DNA of 34,407 bases from Hyphomonadaceae bacterium (GCA_022760335.1 JALEGE010000007.1:1-34407); one strand, 5' to 3'. Numbered from the stretch's first letter, positions 7,883-16,022 are shown. Translations and numbers: made by a program. The notes: generated by a model from the sequence alone, not told the origin.

Positions 7883-9223
7883 ATGTCGGTTTCGATACGC
7901 AAGCCCGCGCGTTGGGCGGTGGTGGGTGCCGTCACGGCACTGGTTGCCGCCTGCGCGGCAGGCCCGCAAGTGCCCCCGCCTCGAACTGGTCCCGAAACGG
8001 GCAATCCGGGCAATTCCGGTACGCCATCCAGCAATGTCGACCCGCTCGCGCCCTATGAAAGTTCCGGCCATGCCGCCATGGATGCCTGGCGGGCCAGTTT
8101 TGCCGCGCGCGCCAGCGCCGATGGCCGCGACCCAGCGGTGATCCGCGCCATACTGGAAGGGATTTCCCCGCTCGACATCTTTCTAGGCAACACGGTGTCA
8201 ACGGCTTCGGCGGTTGAGGACCAGGCCGAGTTCGCCAAGCCGATCTGGGAATATCTGCGCACCGCTGTCAGCGAGACACGGCGCGTGAATGGCGCAGAAC
8301 TGCTGGCCGGCACGCCGGACATGTGGAGCGGGCTGGAAAATCGCTATGGCGTCGATCGCGGCGCGCTGACGGCGATCTGGGGCATGGAGACCAATTTCGG
8401 CTCCTATATCGGTACTTTCGATGCAGCCAACACACTGGCGAACATGGCCGTGGAAGGTCGCCGGCGCGGCTTTGCAGAGGGCGAATTGCTGGCCTTGATG
8501 AAGATTGTAGAGCGCGGGGAGGCTGCACGCGGGGATCTCATCTCCGGCTGGGCCGGCGCCATGGGCCAGACCCAGTTCATGCCCAGCACCTATCTTGCCC
8601 ATGCCGCCGATTTCGATGGCGATGGCCGCAAGGATGTCTGGAAGAATACTGGCGATGCCCTGGCATCTGCAGGGAATTACCTGTCTGTATCGGGCTATGA
8701 ATTCGGCCAGCCCTGGGGCCTGGAAGTCACCCTGCCGGAGGATTTCGACTATAGTCTCGCCGATGGCCGCGAGCGTCGCGTCGAAAGCTGGCAAAGCCAA
8801 GGCGTGACGATTGTCGACACCGCGCGCGGCGCAGCGATCAGCGACGGCAAGTTCGGCGAGCTTTGGGTGCCGGCGGGCCATCGCGGGCCGAAATTCCTGC
8901 TCTTCAAGAATTTCAATGTGTTCAAGACCTATAACCGCGCCGACAGTTATGCCCTTGCCGTGGGCTTGTTGTCGGATGCCGTGACAGGGCGGCCCGCGCT
9001 CAGCACACCCTGGCCAAGGGACCTGCAGCCGCTGAGTGTCGCGCAGGTGAAACAGTTGCAGGCCGCGCTGAACGATCTCGGCCATGATGCCGGGCCGGTG
9101 GACGGCATTGCCGGGCGCGGCACCAAGGGCGCGCTACGGCGCTTCCAGGCCGCGAATGGCTTCATAGCCGATGGGTTCCCGACAACGGAAATGCTGTCCT
9201 ATGTGTTGGCGGCGGCAGGGTAA
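7883..9223 (+). CDS. Lytic murein transglycosylase, MltB type, with C-terminal peptidoglycan-binding domain
   Basis: This 446-residue lipoprotein cleaves peptidoglycan glycan strands to 1,6-anhydro ends, acting at the periplasmic face of the outer membrane. A signal peptide ends LVAAC (Cys24, lipobox). The SLT_2/MltB catalytic domain follows, with the catalytic Glu169 in WGMETNFG and the family motif GAMGQTQFMPST. The last 65 residues (about 380-445) are a PG_binding_1 domain, with LQAALNDLGHDAGPVDGIAG and TKGALRRFQAANG. The start at 7883 is chosen because AAAGGA lies eight bases upstream; the in-frame ATG at 7874 overlaps that site. A 35-residue Pro/Gly/Asn-rich linker follows the lipid anchor. 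It is a single gene, divergent from rpmJ. Confidence 0.95.
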   Translation: MSVSIRKPARWAVVGAVTALVAACAAGPQVPPPRTGPETGNPGNSGTPSSNVDPLAPYESSGHAAMDAWRASFAARASADGRDPAVIRAILEGISPLDIFLGNTVSTASAVEDQAEFAKPIWEYLRTAVSETRRVNGAELLAGTPDMWSGLENRYGVDRGALTAIWGMETNFGSYIGTFDAANTLANMAVEGRRRGFAEGELLALMKIVERGEAARGDLISGWAGAMGQTQFMPSTYLAHAADFDGDGRKDVWKNTGDALASAGNYLSVSGYEFGQPWGLEVTLPEDFDYSLADGRERRVESWQSQGVTIVDTARGAAISDGKFGELWVPAGHRGPKFLLFKNFNVFKTYNRADSYALAVGLLSDAVTGRPALSTPWPRDLQPLSVAQVKQLQAALNDLGHDAGPVDGIAGRGTKGALRRFQAANGFIADGFPTTEMLSYVLAAAG

Positions 9224-9255
9224 GAGCTGCCATTCTCAGGGCTAACCATTCGGTT

Positions 9256-9360
9256 CCGCAGATACCTGCGAAAGCAGGTATCCATGGACAATCTTTTCAA
9301 CCGGGGGCGCCTGGCTGCCTTATTTGTCCATGGATCCCCGCTTTCGCGGGGATTTGCGGT
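9256..9360 (-). repeat. Dispersed palindromic repeat, copy B
   Basis: This is the inverted copy of the element at 4986-5092. Its hairpins are ATACCTGC-GAAA-GCAGGTAT (9262-9281) and ATCCCCGC-TTTC-GCGGGGAT (about 9333-9352), each next to a CCATGGAC-type box, with the same CCCGGTTGA core. It sits between the ends of two convergent genes, so it could also fold as a transcriptional barrier for both. Confidence 0.85.
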
Positions 9361-9389
9361 TGCGAGAGCAGCGTCTCGCATTGGTCGCA

Positions 9390-10673
9390 CTACCCACTCA
9401 TCTCTTCAGTATCATCCACTTCTCCATAGTCGCCCAGTATGAAATGGGCGAACAGGGCCATGGCGATGAGCAATGTGGTGCAGATGATGAAGGGCAGTTG
9501 CGGGCTGACGAACTCGTAGAGGAAGAGGCCGAACAGCGGCGTCACGATAAAGCCCATGCCGTTGGCCGAAATCACAAGTCCTGCCACATTGCCCTGCAGT
9601 GCCGGGGAAACCGCCAGCGAGGCCCCGCTGGAAAAACCCGGCCGCGCCAGCCCTTGTCCCAGGCCGATCATGAACTGTGCGAAGACAAGCGAGGCAAAAT
9701 CCTGCGCGACAATCAACAAGAGCGCTCCGCAGATCAGCGGGATGCAACCGAACACCATGAGATGACGGTTCTTCATCTTCAGACGCGGGATCAGAACAAG
9801 CTGTGACAACAAGATCGCCATGGCGCCAACCGTAAAGGCCGGCCCGGTGAACTGGGCGGCCTGGCGTCCCTCAACGCCCATCTTGTCCATGACCGTGAAG
9901 ACGAAGACCTGGGTGAGAATGCCGGTCACCAGAGACAGGCAGACGGCATAGATCAAAAAGGGCAGGACCTTGCGGCTGTGCCAGAGGCCGCGCGCGCCAT
10001 CGGGTTCGATGAAAGCCTCTGCATCGGCGAGGGGTGGGCGATGTTCAGGCAAGTATCGCCAAATCAGGAAGGACAGGCTGAACGCAATGATGCAGGTCAC
10101 CATTAGCGGGGTCAGCAGGCCGAAGGCGCCGACCAGCGCGGCGGCAAAGGCCGGGCCGACCACGGTGCCGGTGCTGAAGCCGGAGGTGATAAAGGCGATT
10201 TCCGACTGACGCTCGCCTGGGGTTGTGCGGTCGGCCACATAGGCTTGTGCTGCGGGATTGGTGGCCGAACCCACAAGCCCGAATACCGAGCGTGAAAGGG
10301 CGAGACTTATGAAGATCGCCAGCATGCCGGTGATCCAGCCGCTGAGACTGGCATGCGCGAAACAGAGCAAGAGGAACATCGAGGCCCCAAAGCCTGCAAG
10401 TCCCAGAGAGACCACTCGCCGCCGGCCCATCCGGTTGGATTGCTTGCCCCAGACCGGTGAGGATAGCGACCAGCACAGGGCAGAGAATGAGAAAATTGCA
10501 CCTGCCATCCAATCTGGCAGCTCCAGCTCGCGGGTCAGCGGGGGAATGACGGCAGCGATCAGCATCGTGTTGCCTGCCCCGATCACCATCAGACCGAAGA
10601 ACAGCATGAAGAAGGCGCTGCGCCGATCCGGGCTTGGCGTTGAGGAGTTTGGATTTGGAAGCTTGGTGTCCAT
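9390..10673 (-). CDS. Major facilitator superfamily transporter (drug-efflux-like)
   Basis: This 427-residue protein has twelve predicted membrane helices, typical of 12-TM MFS proton antiporters. The loop after helix 2 carries motif A as GKQSNRMGRRRVV, and helix 5 has GSATNPAAQAYVADRTTPGER followed by FSTGTVVGPAFAAALVGAFG, which corresponds to the antiporter motif C pattern (G...GP..G). This pattern is most like TetA/Bcr-type exporters, but the substrate cannot be deduced. The N-terminal 18 residues are polar and Pro/Ser-rich. It lies alone on the minus strand, divergent from motA with a 180-base gap, and convergent with the transglycosylase gene across repeat copy B. Confidence 0.9.
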   Translation of the reverse strand: MDTKLPNPNSSTPSPDRRSAFFMLFFGLMVIGAGNTMLIAAVIPPLTRELELPDWMAGAIFSFSALCWSLSSPVWGKQSNRMGRRRVVSLGLAGFGASMFLLLCFAHASLSGWITGMLAIFISLALSRSVFGLVGSATNPAAQAYVADRTTPGERQSEIAFITSGFSTGTVVGPAFAAALVGAFGLLTPLMVTCIIAFSLSFLIWRYLPEHRPPLADAEAFIEPDGARGLWHSRKVLPFLIYAVCLSLVTGILTQVFVFTVMDKMGVEGRQAAQFTGPAFTVGAMAILLSQLVLIPRLKMKNRHLMVFGCIPLICGALLLIVAQDFASLVFAQFMIGLGQGLARPGFSSGASLAVSPALQGNVAGLVISANGMGFIVTPLFGLFLYEFVSPQLPFIICTTLLIAMALFAHFILGDYGEVDDTEEMSG

Positions 10674-10853
10674 TTTCGATAGCTATTTGCCCGCCGCGCG
10701 AAAAGATCAAGCATGGCGCTAGGTCAGCCTGGATGACTTTTTGCGCACTATCCACAGTCGAATTTTGAGACCTGCTCACCCATGGCAAGATGGACTTAAC
10801 CTTGGGCGGGTAAGACTTGCGGCTGTCTTTCCGTCACCCTTGGTCGAGATACC

Positions 10854-11732
10854 ATGACCCAGATCCTGGGCTTTTGCCTGATCCTGATCCTGATTGTCGC
10901 CGGCCTTGCCGCCACGGGCGCCGATGCCATTTTTTGGGCGCTACCGTTTGAACTGGCGCTGATTGGTGGTGCGGCGATCGGTACGCTCTTGCTGGGCAAC
11001 TCACTCAGTGTCGCCATGGGGGCTCTCAAGGGTTTTTGGCTTGCAGTGCGCGGCTCGCCTTGGTCACAGGGTGACTTTGCCGATCTTCTGAGTGTGTTGC
11101 ATGAGCTTTGCCGGCGCGAGCGCCAGGGCGGAGCGGTATCAATTGAGGAAGATGTCGAGGCGCCGGAAAGCTCGCCCCTATTCGCCGCCGCGCCACGCTT
11201 GTTGGGCGACGGCGCCGCTATCGCGCTCACCAGCGATGCCTTCCGCCTGGCGGCGATCGACATGTCCGATCCGCGCCGCGCCGAAGCACGCATGGACAGC
11301 GCCATCGATCAGCATCTTGCAGAGCGCATGCGCAGTGTTGCCGCATTACAGACCATGGGCGACGCTCTTCCGGCGCTGGGCATCGTGGCCGCTGTGCTGG
11401 GGATCATCAAGACCATGACCGCGATTGACGCCTCAACTGCCGTGCTGGGCGAGTTGATCGCCAGTGCGCTGCTCGGCACCTTTCTCGGCGTGTTTCTCGC
11501 TTATGGTCTGGTCGGGCCGATTGCTGCCCGGTTCGGGCAAGTGGTGGAAGAGGACGCAGTCGCGCTGGAAACCATCCGCACATTTCTGACGGCGCATTTC
11601 GGCGGCGCTTCGCCCAGTGTTAGCCTGGAGCTCGCCCGCGCGGGTATTCCGGCTGCCCGCCAGCCTGGGTTGGAAGATCTCGACCGGGCCGTGGAAGCGG
11701 TGCGGTTTACCCGCCATGCGCGGGCCGCCTGA
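10854..11732 (+). CDS. motA: Flagellar motor stator protein MotA
   Basis: This 292-residue inner-membrane protein forms the proton-conducting flagellar stator with MotB. Membrane segments lie at about 3-22, 28-50, 168-190 and 196-220. The hallmark prolines are present, and happen to fall at the E. coli positions: Pro173 in PALGIVAAVLG and Pro222 in LVGPIAARF. Arg90 and Glu98 in the cytoplasmic loop, the residues that contact FliG in E. coli, are also at those positions, although I cannot check the alignment across the loop. The FELALIGGAAIG motif follows helix 1. No motB lies nearby; Caulobacter also keeps motA and motB apart. Exact members of the TolQ/ExbB superfamily are shorter, which favours MotA. 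Confidence 0.9.
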   Translation: MTQILGFCLILILIVAGLAATGADAIFWALPFELALIGGAAIGTLLLGNSLSVAMGALKGFWLAVRGSPWSQGDFADLLSVLHELCRRERQGGAVSIEEDVEAPESSPLFAAAPRLLGDGAAIALTSDAFRLAAIDMSDPRRAEARMDSAIDQHLAERMRSVAALQTMGDALPALGIVAAVLGIIKTMTAIDASTAVLGELIASALLGTFLGVFLAYGLVGPIAARFGQVVEEDAVALETIRTFLTAHFGGASPSVSLELARAGIPAARQPGLEDLDRAVEAVRFTRHARAA

Positions 11733-11855
11733 GCCTTAACACCAGGTTTTCATGTGAGTTTAAACTAAGCGAGCCATGTGAAACTGCTGGCAACAGAGGT
11801 CTGCTACTTCCAATTCACGGCCCCTCAGGTGCCTTCCAAGACAAGAGGTGATCTC

Positions 11856-12260
11856 GTGAGTACAGCCTTGGGTGAGGAAATCGAGCGTAGCTATTGGCTG
11901 TATGGCACTGCAGAACGGGTCGCGACCGGCTTGACCGGGCTGATCGCTGTTCTGATTGCTGTCAGATCCGCCGCTTGGGCCCCTGGCCTTGAGAGCTTTC
12001 CCTTGCAAAATGAGATCATGCGTCTGTCGGCCTTCGGGTCCCTGACTGTCTGGGCAACATTGACCATGGGTCTCAGCCGCCGCGGGGCCGCTGCCATGCT
12101 GACCATGGCCTTCGCCACCTTCCTGGATCTGCTCATATTGCCGGTCAGCGGGGAGACCCTGCGGACCCTCTCTGCCGGTGCGTCAGGGATCGTGCTGGCC
12201 TTTCTGGGCCTGCAATTTTACTGGTATCGTGTCTCTGCGGGACAGCGAAACCTGCCCTGA
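11856..12260 (+). CDS. Small integral membrane protein of unknown function
   Basis: This 134-residue protein has a short polar N-terminus (residues 1-20) and four hydrophobic segments, ending in a basic tail. I do not recognise a family. A GTG start at 11856 is chosen because AAGAGGTGATCTC precedes it (AGAGGTG, about seven bases away). The frame opens earlier (ATG at 11778), but those residues are not membrane-like and lack a ribosome site. It follows motA by 123 bases on the same strand. Nothing links it to motility beyond position. Confidence 0.65.
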   Translation: MSTALGEEIERSYWLYGTAERVATGLTGLIAVLIAVRSAAWAPGLESFPLQNEIMRLSAFGSLTVWATLTMGLSRRGAAAMLTMAFATFLDLLILPVSGETLRTLSAGASGIVLAFLGLQFYWYRVSAGQRNLP

Positions 12261-12343
12261 ATTCAGGCAGTTACTCTTGCTAAGCTCCCTTTCGGGCGCA
12301 TATGACCTGTTCATGCGCGCGTTCAGCCGAAGGAGACTGGGCC

Positions 12344-12868
12344 TTGGCAAGATTTCATGACCTCCTGTCGACAGTGGAGACCTACCAGGCTCTGGCAAGG
12401 GAGAATTACGATCGAATCCGCCGTTTGGCAGAAGAATTACGCGATGGGTTGTGCGCCTATCTCGGTTCGACCGATGGGGTGTGTGTGCACCTCGTTCCGC
12501 CAGTCGGGCAATTCGAGCCGCGCCCCTATGGCGACCAGGCTTTTTCCGTCGCACCGCGCGGCTTTCGCCCACTCGGACCGGTTCGTTTCGGGCTTGCCAT
12601 ACGTGTCACCAAGGGGACAGACTGGTTGCGCCTGACCTTGGAATGCAGCAAATCGGGCGAGACATTTCGTGTCTTGATGGAAGGCGGGCGCGAATACACG
12701 TTCAAGCTGCCGCTGGCCGATCATGATCCTGAACCATTGTATGAGGAACTTTATGATCATGTCCGAGGCTGGTTTCAGGCACGGATCGACGATTATAAGG
12801 ACGGGGATATTGGAACGCGCGAGATCGGTTTCGACTTTGCCGACAGCGCAGATGAGGGCAAGGTCTGA
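12344..12868 (+). CDS. Soluble hypothetical protein
   Basis: This 174-residue acidic, cytoplasmic-looking protein has a helical N-terminal half (VETYQALARENYDRIRRLAEELRDGL). A beta-rich middle follows (GVCVHLVPPVGQFEPRPYG and FRPLGPVRFGLAIRV), then a helical C-terminus (LYEELYDHVRGWFQARIDDY). I do not recognise the family. A TTG start at 12344 is preferred because AAGGAG lies eight bases upstream; an ATG at 12302 has no such site. It precedes the antiporter gene by 36 bases and may share its transcript. Confidence 0.7.
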   Translation: MARFHDLLSTVETYQALARENYDRIRRLAEELRDGLCAYLGSTDGVCVHLVPPVGQFEPRPYGDQAFSVAPRGFRPLGPVRFGLAIRVTKGTDWLRLTLECSKSGETFRVLMEGGREYTFKLPLADHDPEPLYEELYDHVRGWFQARIDDYKDGDIGTREIGFDFADSADEGKV

Positions 12869-12884
12869 TATCCCCTTTGGGATA
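12869..12884 (+). other. Small hairpin between two genes
   Basis: TATCCC-CTTT-GGGATA is a perfect 6-bp stem with a 4-base loop, starting immediately after the stop codon of the upstream gene and 20 bases before the antiporter start. There is no T-run, so it is not a standard terminator. It could affect mRNA stability or be chance. Confidence 0.4.
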
Positions 12885-12904
12885 CTGACCTGGGACAAGG
12901 GCTT

Positions 12905-14851
12905 TTGAGCGTGCTCGACCTTCCGATTTTTCTGGCTGGTGGCCGGGAAACGCTGATCTTTTCTGTCGCCCTGATCGGGGCGCTTGGGCTGGGCGCGCAA
13001 TGGCTTGCCTGGCGCCTGCAGGCGCCCGCCATCGTTTTGATGGCGTTGGCTGGGCTTGCGGTTGGCCCACTTTGGGCCGCCACACTCGGCAATCCGGAGA
13101 GTTTCCTCTATACCGGCCATCCCGGCGCCCTGCTGAACCCGACCCAGGAATTCGGAGATCTTCTCAGGCCGATCGTTTCGCTCGCTGTGGCTGTTATCCT
13201 GTTTGAGGGCGGCCTCGTCCTTAAGTTCGAGAATTTGCGTGATGCAGGCGCCGCGGTACGGCGCATGGTGTTTGTCGGCGGGCCTTTGGCCTGGCTGCTT
13301 GGCTCGCTGGCGGCCCATTATGCCGGTGGGTTGGACTGGGCCAGTTCCATCGTCTTTGCCGGTGTCATGGTGGTGACCGGGCCGACCGTGATCATGCCGC
13401 TCCTGCGCCAGTCAAAACTGGGCGGGCGCACTGGCGCTGCGCTGAAATGGGAAGGCATCGTCAACGACCCTGTCGGCGCGCTGTTTGCCGTTGCTGCCTA
13501 TGAAGTTGTGCGCGTGGCCGCGGCCGGCGACAGCACGGTGATTGCCGCGCTGATGATCCTGGTGGCCGCCGCGATCGGCACGGGGATGGGCATTGCCTTT
13601 GGCTGGGGCATTGTACGGGCCTTCCGCGCTGGCTGGACCCCGGAATATCTCAAGGCGCCGATCATTTTTGCCTCGATCATCCTGTGCTATGCGCTGGCGG
13701 AGATGGTGGAGAAGGAAATCGGCCTCGTCGCCGTGACGGCCTATGGCATGTATCTCGCCAATTCAAAGCTCGCAGGCCTCGCGGAATTGCGCAAATTCAA
13801 GGAAGATATTGCCGTTCTCCTGGTCTCGGGTGTGTTCATCATCCTGACGGCGAACCTCACGCCGCAGATCATTGAGCAGGCGCTGCACTGGCGCACACTT
13901 TTGTTCCTGATTGCAATGCTGTTTGTGGTGCGCCCACTTTCGATCTGGATTTCGACTTATGGCACGCTGACACGCAATGAGGCCTTGCTGCTTGGCTGGA
14001 TCGCGCCACGCGGGATCGTCGCCGTTGCCGTCTCCGGCCTGTTCGGCTCGCTTTTGATCGACCTGTCGCGCAATTCCAGTTTCGAGCTGTATGGCGCCGA
14101 CCAGATCACGCCTCTCGCTTTTGCCATGGTGTTCGCCACGGTGGTGCTGCATGGCTTCACCATTGCGCCATTGGCGCGCTTTCTCGGCCTGGCGCACAAG
14201 TCAAAGCCGGGTGTGCTGATGGTTGGCGCGACGCCATGGAGTGTGGATCTTGCCCGCAAGCTGAAGGAATGCGGCGTGGAAACCATTGTCGCTGATACAA
14301 ACTGGCGCCGCCTGCGCCCGGCGCGCGAAGCCGGGCTGGAGACCTTTTTCGGCGAAGTTCTGTCAGAAGATGCAGAGGTGCGCCTGGACCATGCCCGGTT
14401 TGAAACTGCGCTCGCCCTGTCTGCCAATGAGCCCTACAATGCGCTGGTTTCAGGTCATTTCGCGCCAGAGCTTGGCCGCCACAAGGTTTTCCAGCTTTCC
14501 TCCCAGGATGGCGATGAGGAAGACCCGCGCGCCATGGGCGTCAGCACACGCGGGCGCTCACTGATCCGGCGCGGACGCGGCTATGACCAGCTGATCCGTG
14601 ATCATTATCGCGGCTGGACCTTCGCCAAGACGCAGCTGACAGAGAAATACGGCCTTGCGGAGCTGAAGGCCGACCGGCCCAATGCTGACATCATCGCCGA
14701 AGTGCGGCCTGATGGAGCGGTGACCTTCCTGAGTACCAATGGCGAGCCGCGCGGTGGAGAGGGAGCGACGATCGTCACCTTCGGCCCGCAGCAGACCACA
14801 GAGGTTGGTCATAAACGGGCCGAAGGCGAGACAAGCGCTGCGGCGGAGTAG
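12905..14851 (+). CDS. CPA1-type cation/proton antiporter with C-terminal TrkA-N-like domain
   Basis: This 648-residue protein is an inner-membrane Na+ (or K+)/H+ exchanger. The first 420 residues hold about 12-13 membrane helices, with LFEGGLVL and the ion-site Asn187-Asp188 in EGIVNDPVGALF that mark CPA1/NhaP proteins. Residues 430-570 look like a Rossmann nucleotide-binding RCK/TrkA-N domain (VLMVGATPWSVDLARKLKECG, then VADTNWRRLRPA). The glycine motif is atypical, GATPWS rather than GxGxxG. A C-terminal acidic tail completes it. The start is a TTG at 12905 (SVLDLPIF) with AAGGG just upstream; a GTG at 12911 is equally possible. It is likely used in pH or ion homeostasis. Confidence 0.92.
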   Translation: MSVLDLPIFLAGGRETLIFSVALIGALGLGAQWLAWRLQAPAIVLMALAGLAVGPLWAATLGNPESFLYTGHPGALLNPTQEFGDLLRPIVSLAVAVILFEGGLVLKFENLRDAGAAVRRMVFVGGPLAWLLGSLAAHYAGGLDWASSIVFAGVMVVTGPTVIMPLLRQSKLGGRTGAALKWEGIVNDPVGALFAVAAYEVVRVAAAGDSTVIAALMILVAAAIGTGMGIAFGWGIVRAFRAGWTPEYLKAPIIFASIILCYALAEMVEKEIGLVAVTAYGMYLANSKLAGLAELRKFKEDIAVLLVSGVFIILTANLTPQIIEQALHWRTLLFLIAMLFVVRPLSIWISTYGTLTRNEALLLGWIAPRGIVAVAVSGLFGSLLIDLSRNSSFELYGADQITPLAFAMVFATVVLHGFTIAPLARFLGLAHKSKPGVLMVGATPWSVDLARKLKECGVETIVADTNWRRLRPAREAGLETFFGEVLSEDAEVRLDHARFETALALSANEPYNALVSGHFAPELGRHKVFQLSSQDGDEEDPRAMGVSTRGRSLIRRGRGYDQLIRDHYRGWTFAKTQLTEKYGLAELKADRPNADIIAEVRPDGAVTFLSTNGEPRGGEGATIVTFGPQQTTEVGHKRAEGETSAAAE

Positions 14852-14885
14852 TGGGGCTTTAGAGCACTTGCGCTGAGCGCCCCAC
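14851..14885. terminator. Inverted repeat after the antiporter gene, possible terminator
   Basis: GTGGGGC (14851-14857) and GCCCCAC (14879-14885) form a perfect 7-bp stem around a 21-base loop, beginning on the last base of the stop codon. No T-run follows, so it would not be a classical intrinsic terminator. It could act as a weak or Rho-assisted one. Confidence 0.3.
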
Positions 14886-14914
14886 AGCCCGTAGCCGGGT
14901 AAAATCGAGGTCTC

Positions 14915-14935
14915 ATCCCGAGCGAAGTTGAGGGA
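14915..14935 (-). repeat. Short dispersed repeat, copy 2
   Basis: This is the reverse-complement partner of 5131-5151, with about one mismatch in the 21-base core. It lies in the gap after the antiporter gene. Confidence 0.6.
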
Positions 14936-15031
14936 CGGGACCGGGCCGCAAAGACCGATCTTCATCTCCCGCCTCTTGGTTCGACTTTGCTCACCATGAA
15001 GCTGCATTTGAAGCAGGTTGAAGACTTGCTC

Positions 15032-15184
15032 CTACTCCTCGTCACACTCGTCGAGGAAAAAGTCGCCCCACAGGGCCTCGCGTCCTTGGCGGACGGCCTG
15101 GATCACCAGAACCGTCACGCCGACACCCAAAACCATCACCGCCGTGCTGGGCTCGCTGGCCCAGGCCACCATCGCATCAATCAT
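15032..15184 (-). CDS. Possible very small membrane protein
   Basis: This 50-residue frame starts MIDAMVAWASEPST, has one hydrophobic helix (AVMVLGVGVTVLVIQAV) and a charged tail WGDFFLDECDEE. The mix of a clean membrane segment with an acidic end is protein-like. GAGG lies seven bases before this ATG; a second in-frame ATG at 15190 is possible. A plus-strand frame that covers the same bases gives a Ser/Pro/Thr-rich sequence that looks like an antisense shadow. There is no recognisable family. Confidence 0.45.
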   Translation of the reverse strand: MIDAMVAWASEPSTAVMVLGVGVTVLVIQAVRQGREALWGDFFLDECDEE

Positions 15185-15322
15185 CACCATGCCTCGGTCT
15201 TTTGCCTTTTTTCGAGCCCTGACAATGGCCCGAAAGGGGTTAATCGCCCTTCAGCACAGGGTGGCAAAAACAGGCCAGTTCGTTGCCAAACCTGCCCCAG
15301 GCCTTAACACAATCGGGCCTGC

Positions 15323-15336
15323 GCATGTGATCATGC
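15323..15336. promoter_or_regulatory. Possible operator palindrome upstream of HD/NrtR-like operon
   Basis: GCATGTGATCATGC has perfect 5-base arms (GCATG/CATGC) and sits about 57 bases before the HD gene start. Position fits autoregulation by the NrtR-like protein, but the sequence is not a classical NrtR site, and a palindrome this short can occur by chance. Confidence 0.25.
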
Positions 15337-15392
15337 CCAGAAGCTGGCTTTCGCGATTCACATCTGCGCCACCATGGTCTAAACCAAGGCCC

Positions 15393-16022
15393 ATGTCCCG
15401 TGGCCGTCCTGCAGCAAAGAGCGCACCGCGCGCCTGGCAGCGCATGCTGTCCGGCCGGCGGCTGGACCTGCTCAATCCCTCTCCCATGGATGTGGAGATT
15501 GAGGATATCGCCCATGGCCTGGCCCGCGTGGCGCGATGGAACGGCCAAACCCAGGGGCCAAATGCCTTTTCCGTAGCCCAACACTCCCTGGTGGTGGAAC
15601 AGATTGTCGGTGAGTTGAAACCGGCCCTGCCGGTTGAGGCGCGGCTCGCCTCGCTGCTGCATGATGCCCCGGAATATGTGATTGGCGACATGATCTCGCC
15701 CTTCAAGGCCGTTCTGGGCAGTGACTACAAGAGCGTGGAGGGGCGCCTTGCCTTGGCGATTCACCAGCGTTTCGGCCTGCCGGGTGAACCGGCGCCGGCG
15801 CTGAAGAAGCTGATCAAGCGGGCTGACCTGATTTCTGCCTGGCTGGAGGCGACTTGCCTCGCAGGCTTTTCCAGTGTTGAGGCCGACCAGTTTTTCATCC
15901 GCCCACCACAGGAGTTGGAGCTGGACATGACGCCGTTGTCGCCCTCGGCGGCGCAGGCGGCTTTCCTGGCTCGGTTTGCCGAAATTCTTGAAGATCTGGA
16001 TGCAAAGCGGGGGGCTGCATGA
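15393..16022 (+). CDS. HD-domain hydrolase, YfbR-like (possible 5'-nucleotidase)
   Basis: This 209-residue cytoplasmic protein has the metal-binding HD set: His64 in AQHS, His90-Asp91 in SLLHDAPEY, and Asp145 in RADLISAWLEA. The layout, and the phrases GHSLLHDA-like and EYVIGDMISPFK, resemble the YfbR/oxetanocin-A family, which removes phosphate from deoxynucleoside 5'-monophosphates or dNTPs. The exact substrate is inferred. The start at 15393 is chosen since the preceding frame (back to 15018) is Ser/Arg-rich and antisense to the small membrane frame; AAGG lies three to four bases upstream. The stop overlaps the next ATG by four bases, so it is tightly coupled to the NrtR-like regulator. 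Confidence 0.88.
   Translation: MSRGRPAAKSAPRAWQRMLSGRRLDLLNPSPMDVEIEDIAHGLARVARWNGQTQGPNAFSVAQHSLVVEQIVGELKPALPVEARLASLLHDAPEYVIGDMISPFKAVLGSDYKSVEGRLALAIHQRFGLPGEPAPALKKLIKRADLISAWLEATCLAGFSSVEADQFFIRPPQELELDMTPLSPSAAQAAFLARFAEILEDLDAKRGAA

Noticed and set aside
8198..9085. Minus-strand frame of 295 residues inside the lytic transglycosylase gene
   Set aside because: It is antisense to a well-supported enzyme with catalytic motifs; no supporting features.
10748..10756. DnaA-box-like CTATCCACA between the MFS and motA genes
   Set aside because: It differs by one base from TTATCCACA and is a single site; there is no AT-rich unwinding region, no cluster of boxes and no origin-linked gene nearby.
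10790..10853. CtrA-type TTAA-N7-TTAA box upstream of motA
   Set aside because: Only one TTAA half (10796-10799) is present; no second half at the right spacing.
15018..15392. N-terminal extension of the HD hydrolase frame
   Set aside because: The added residues are Ser/Arg/Pro-rich with no domain features and run antisense to a better small frame; the conserved part begins just after 15393.
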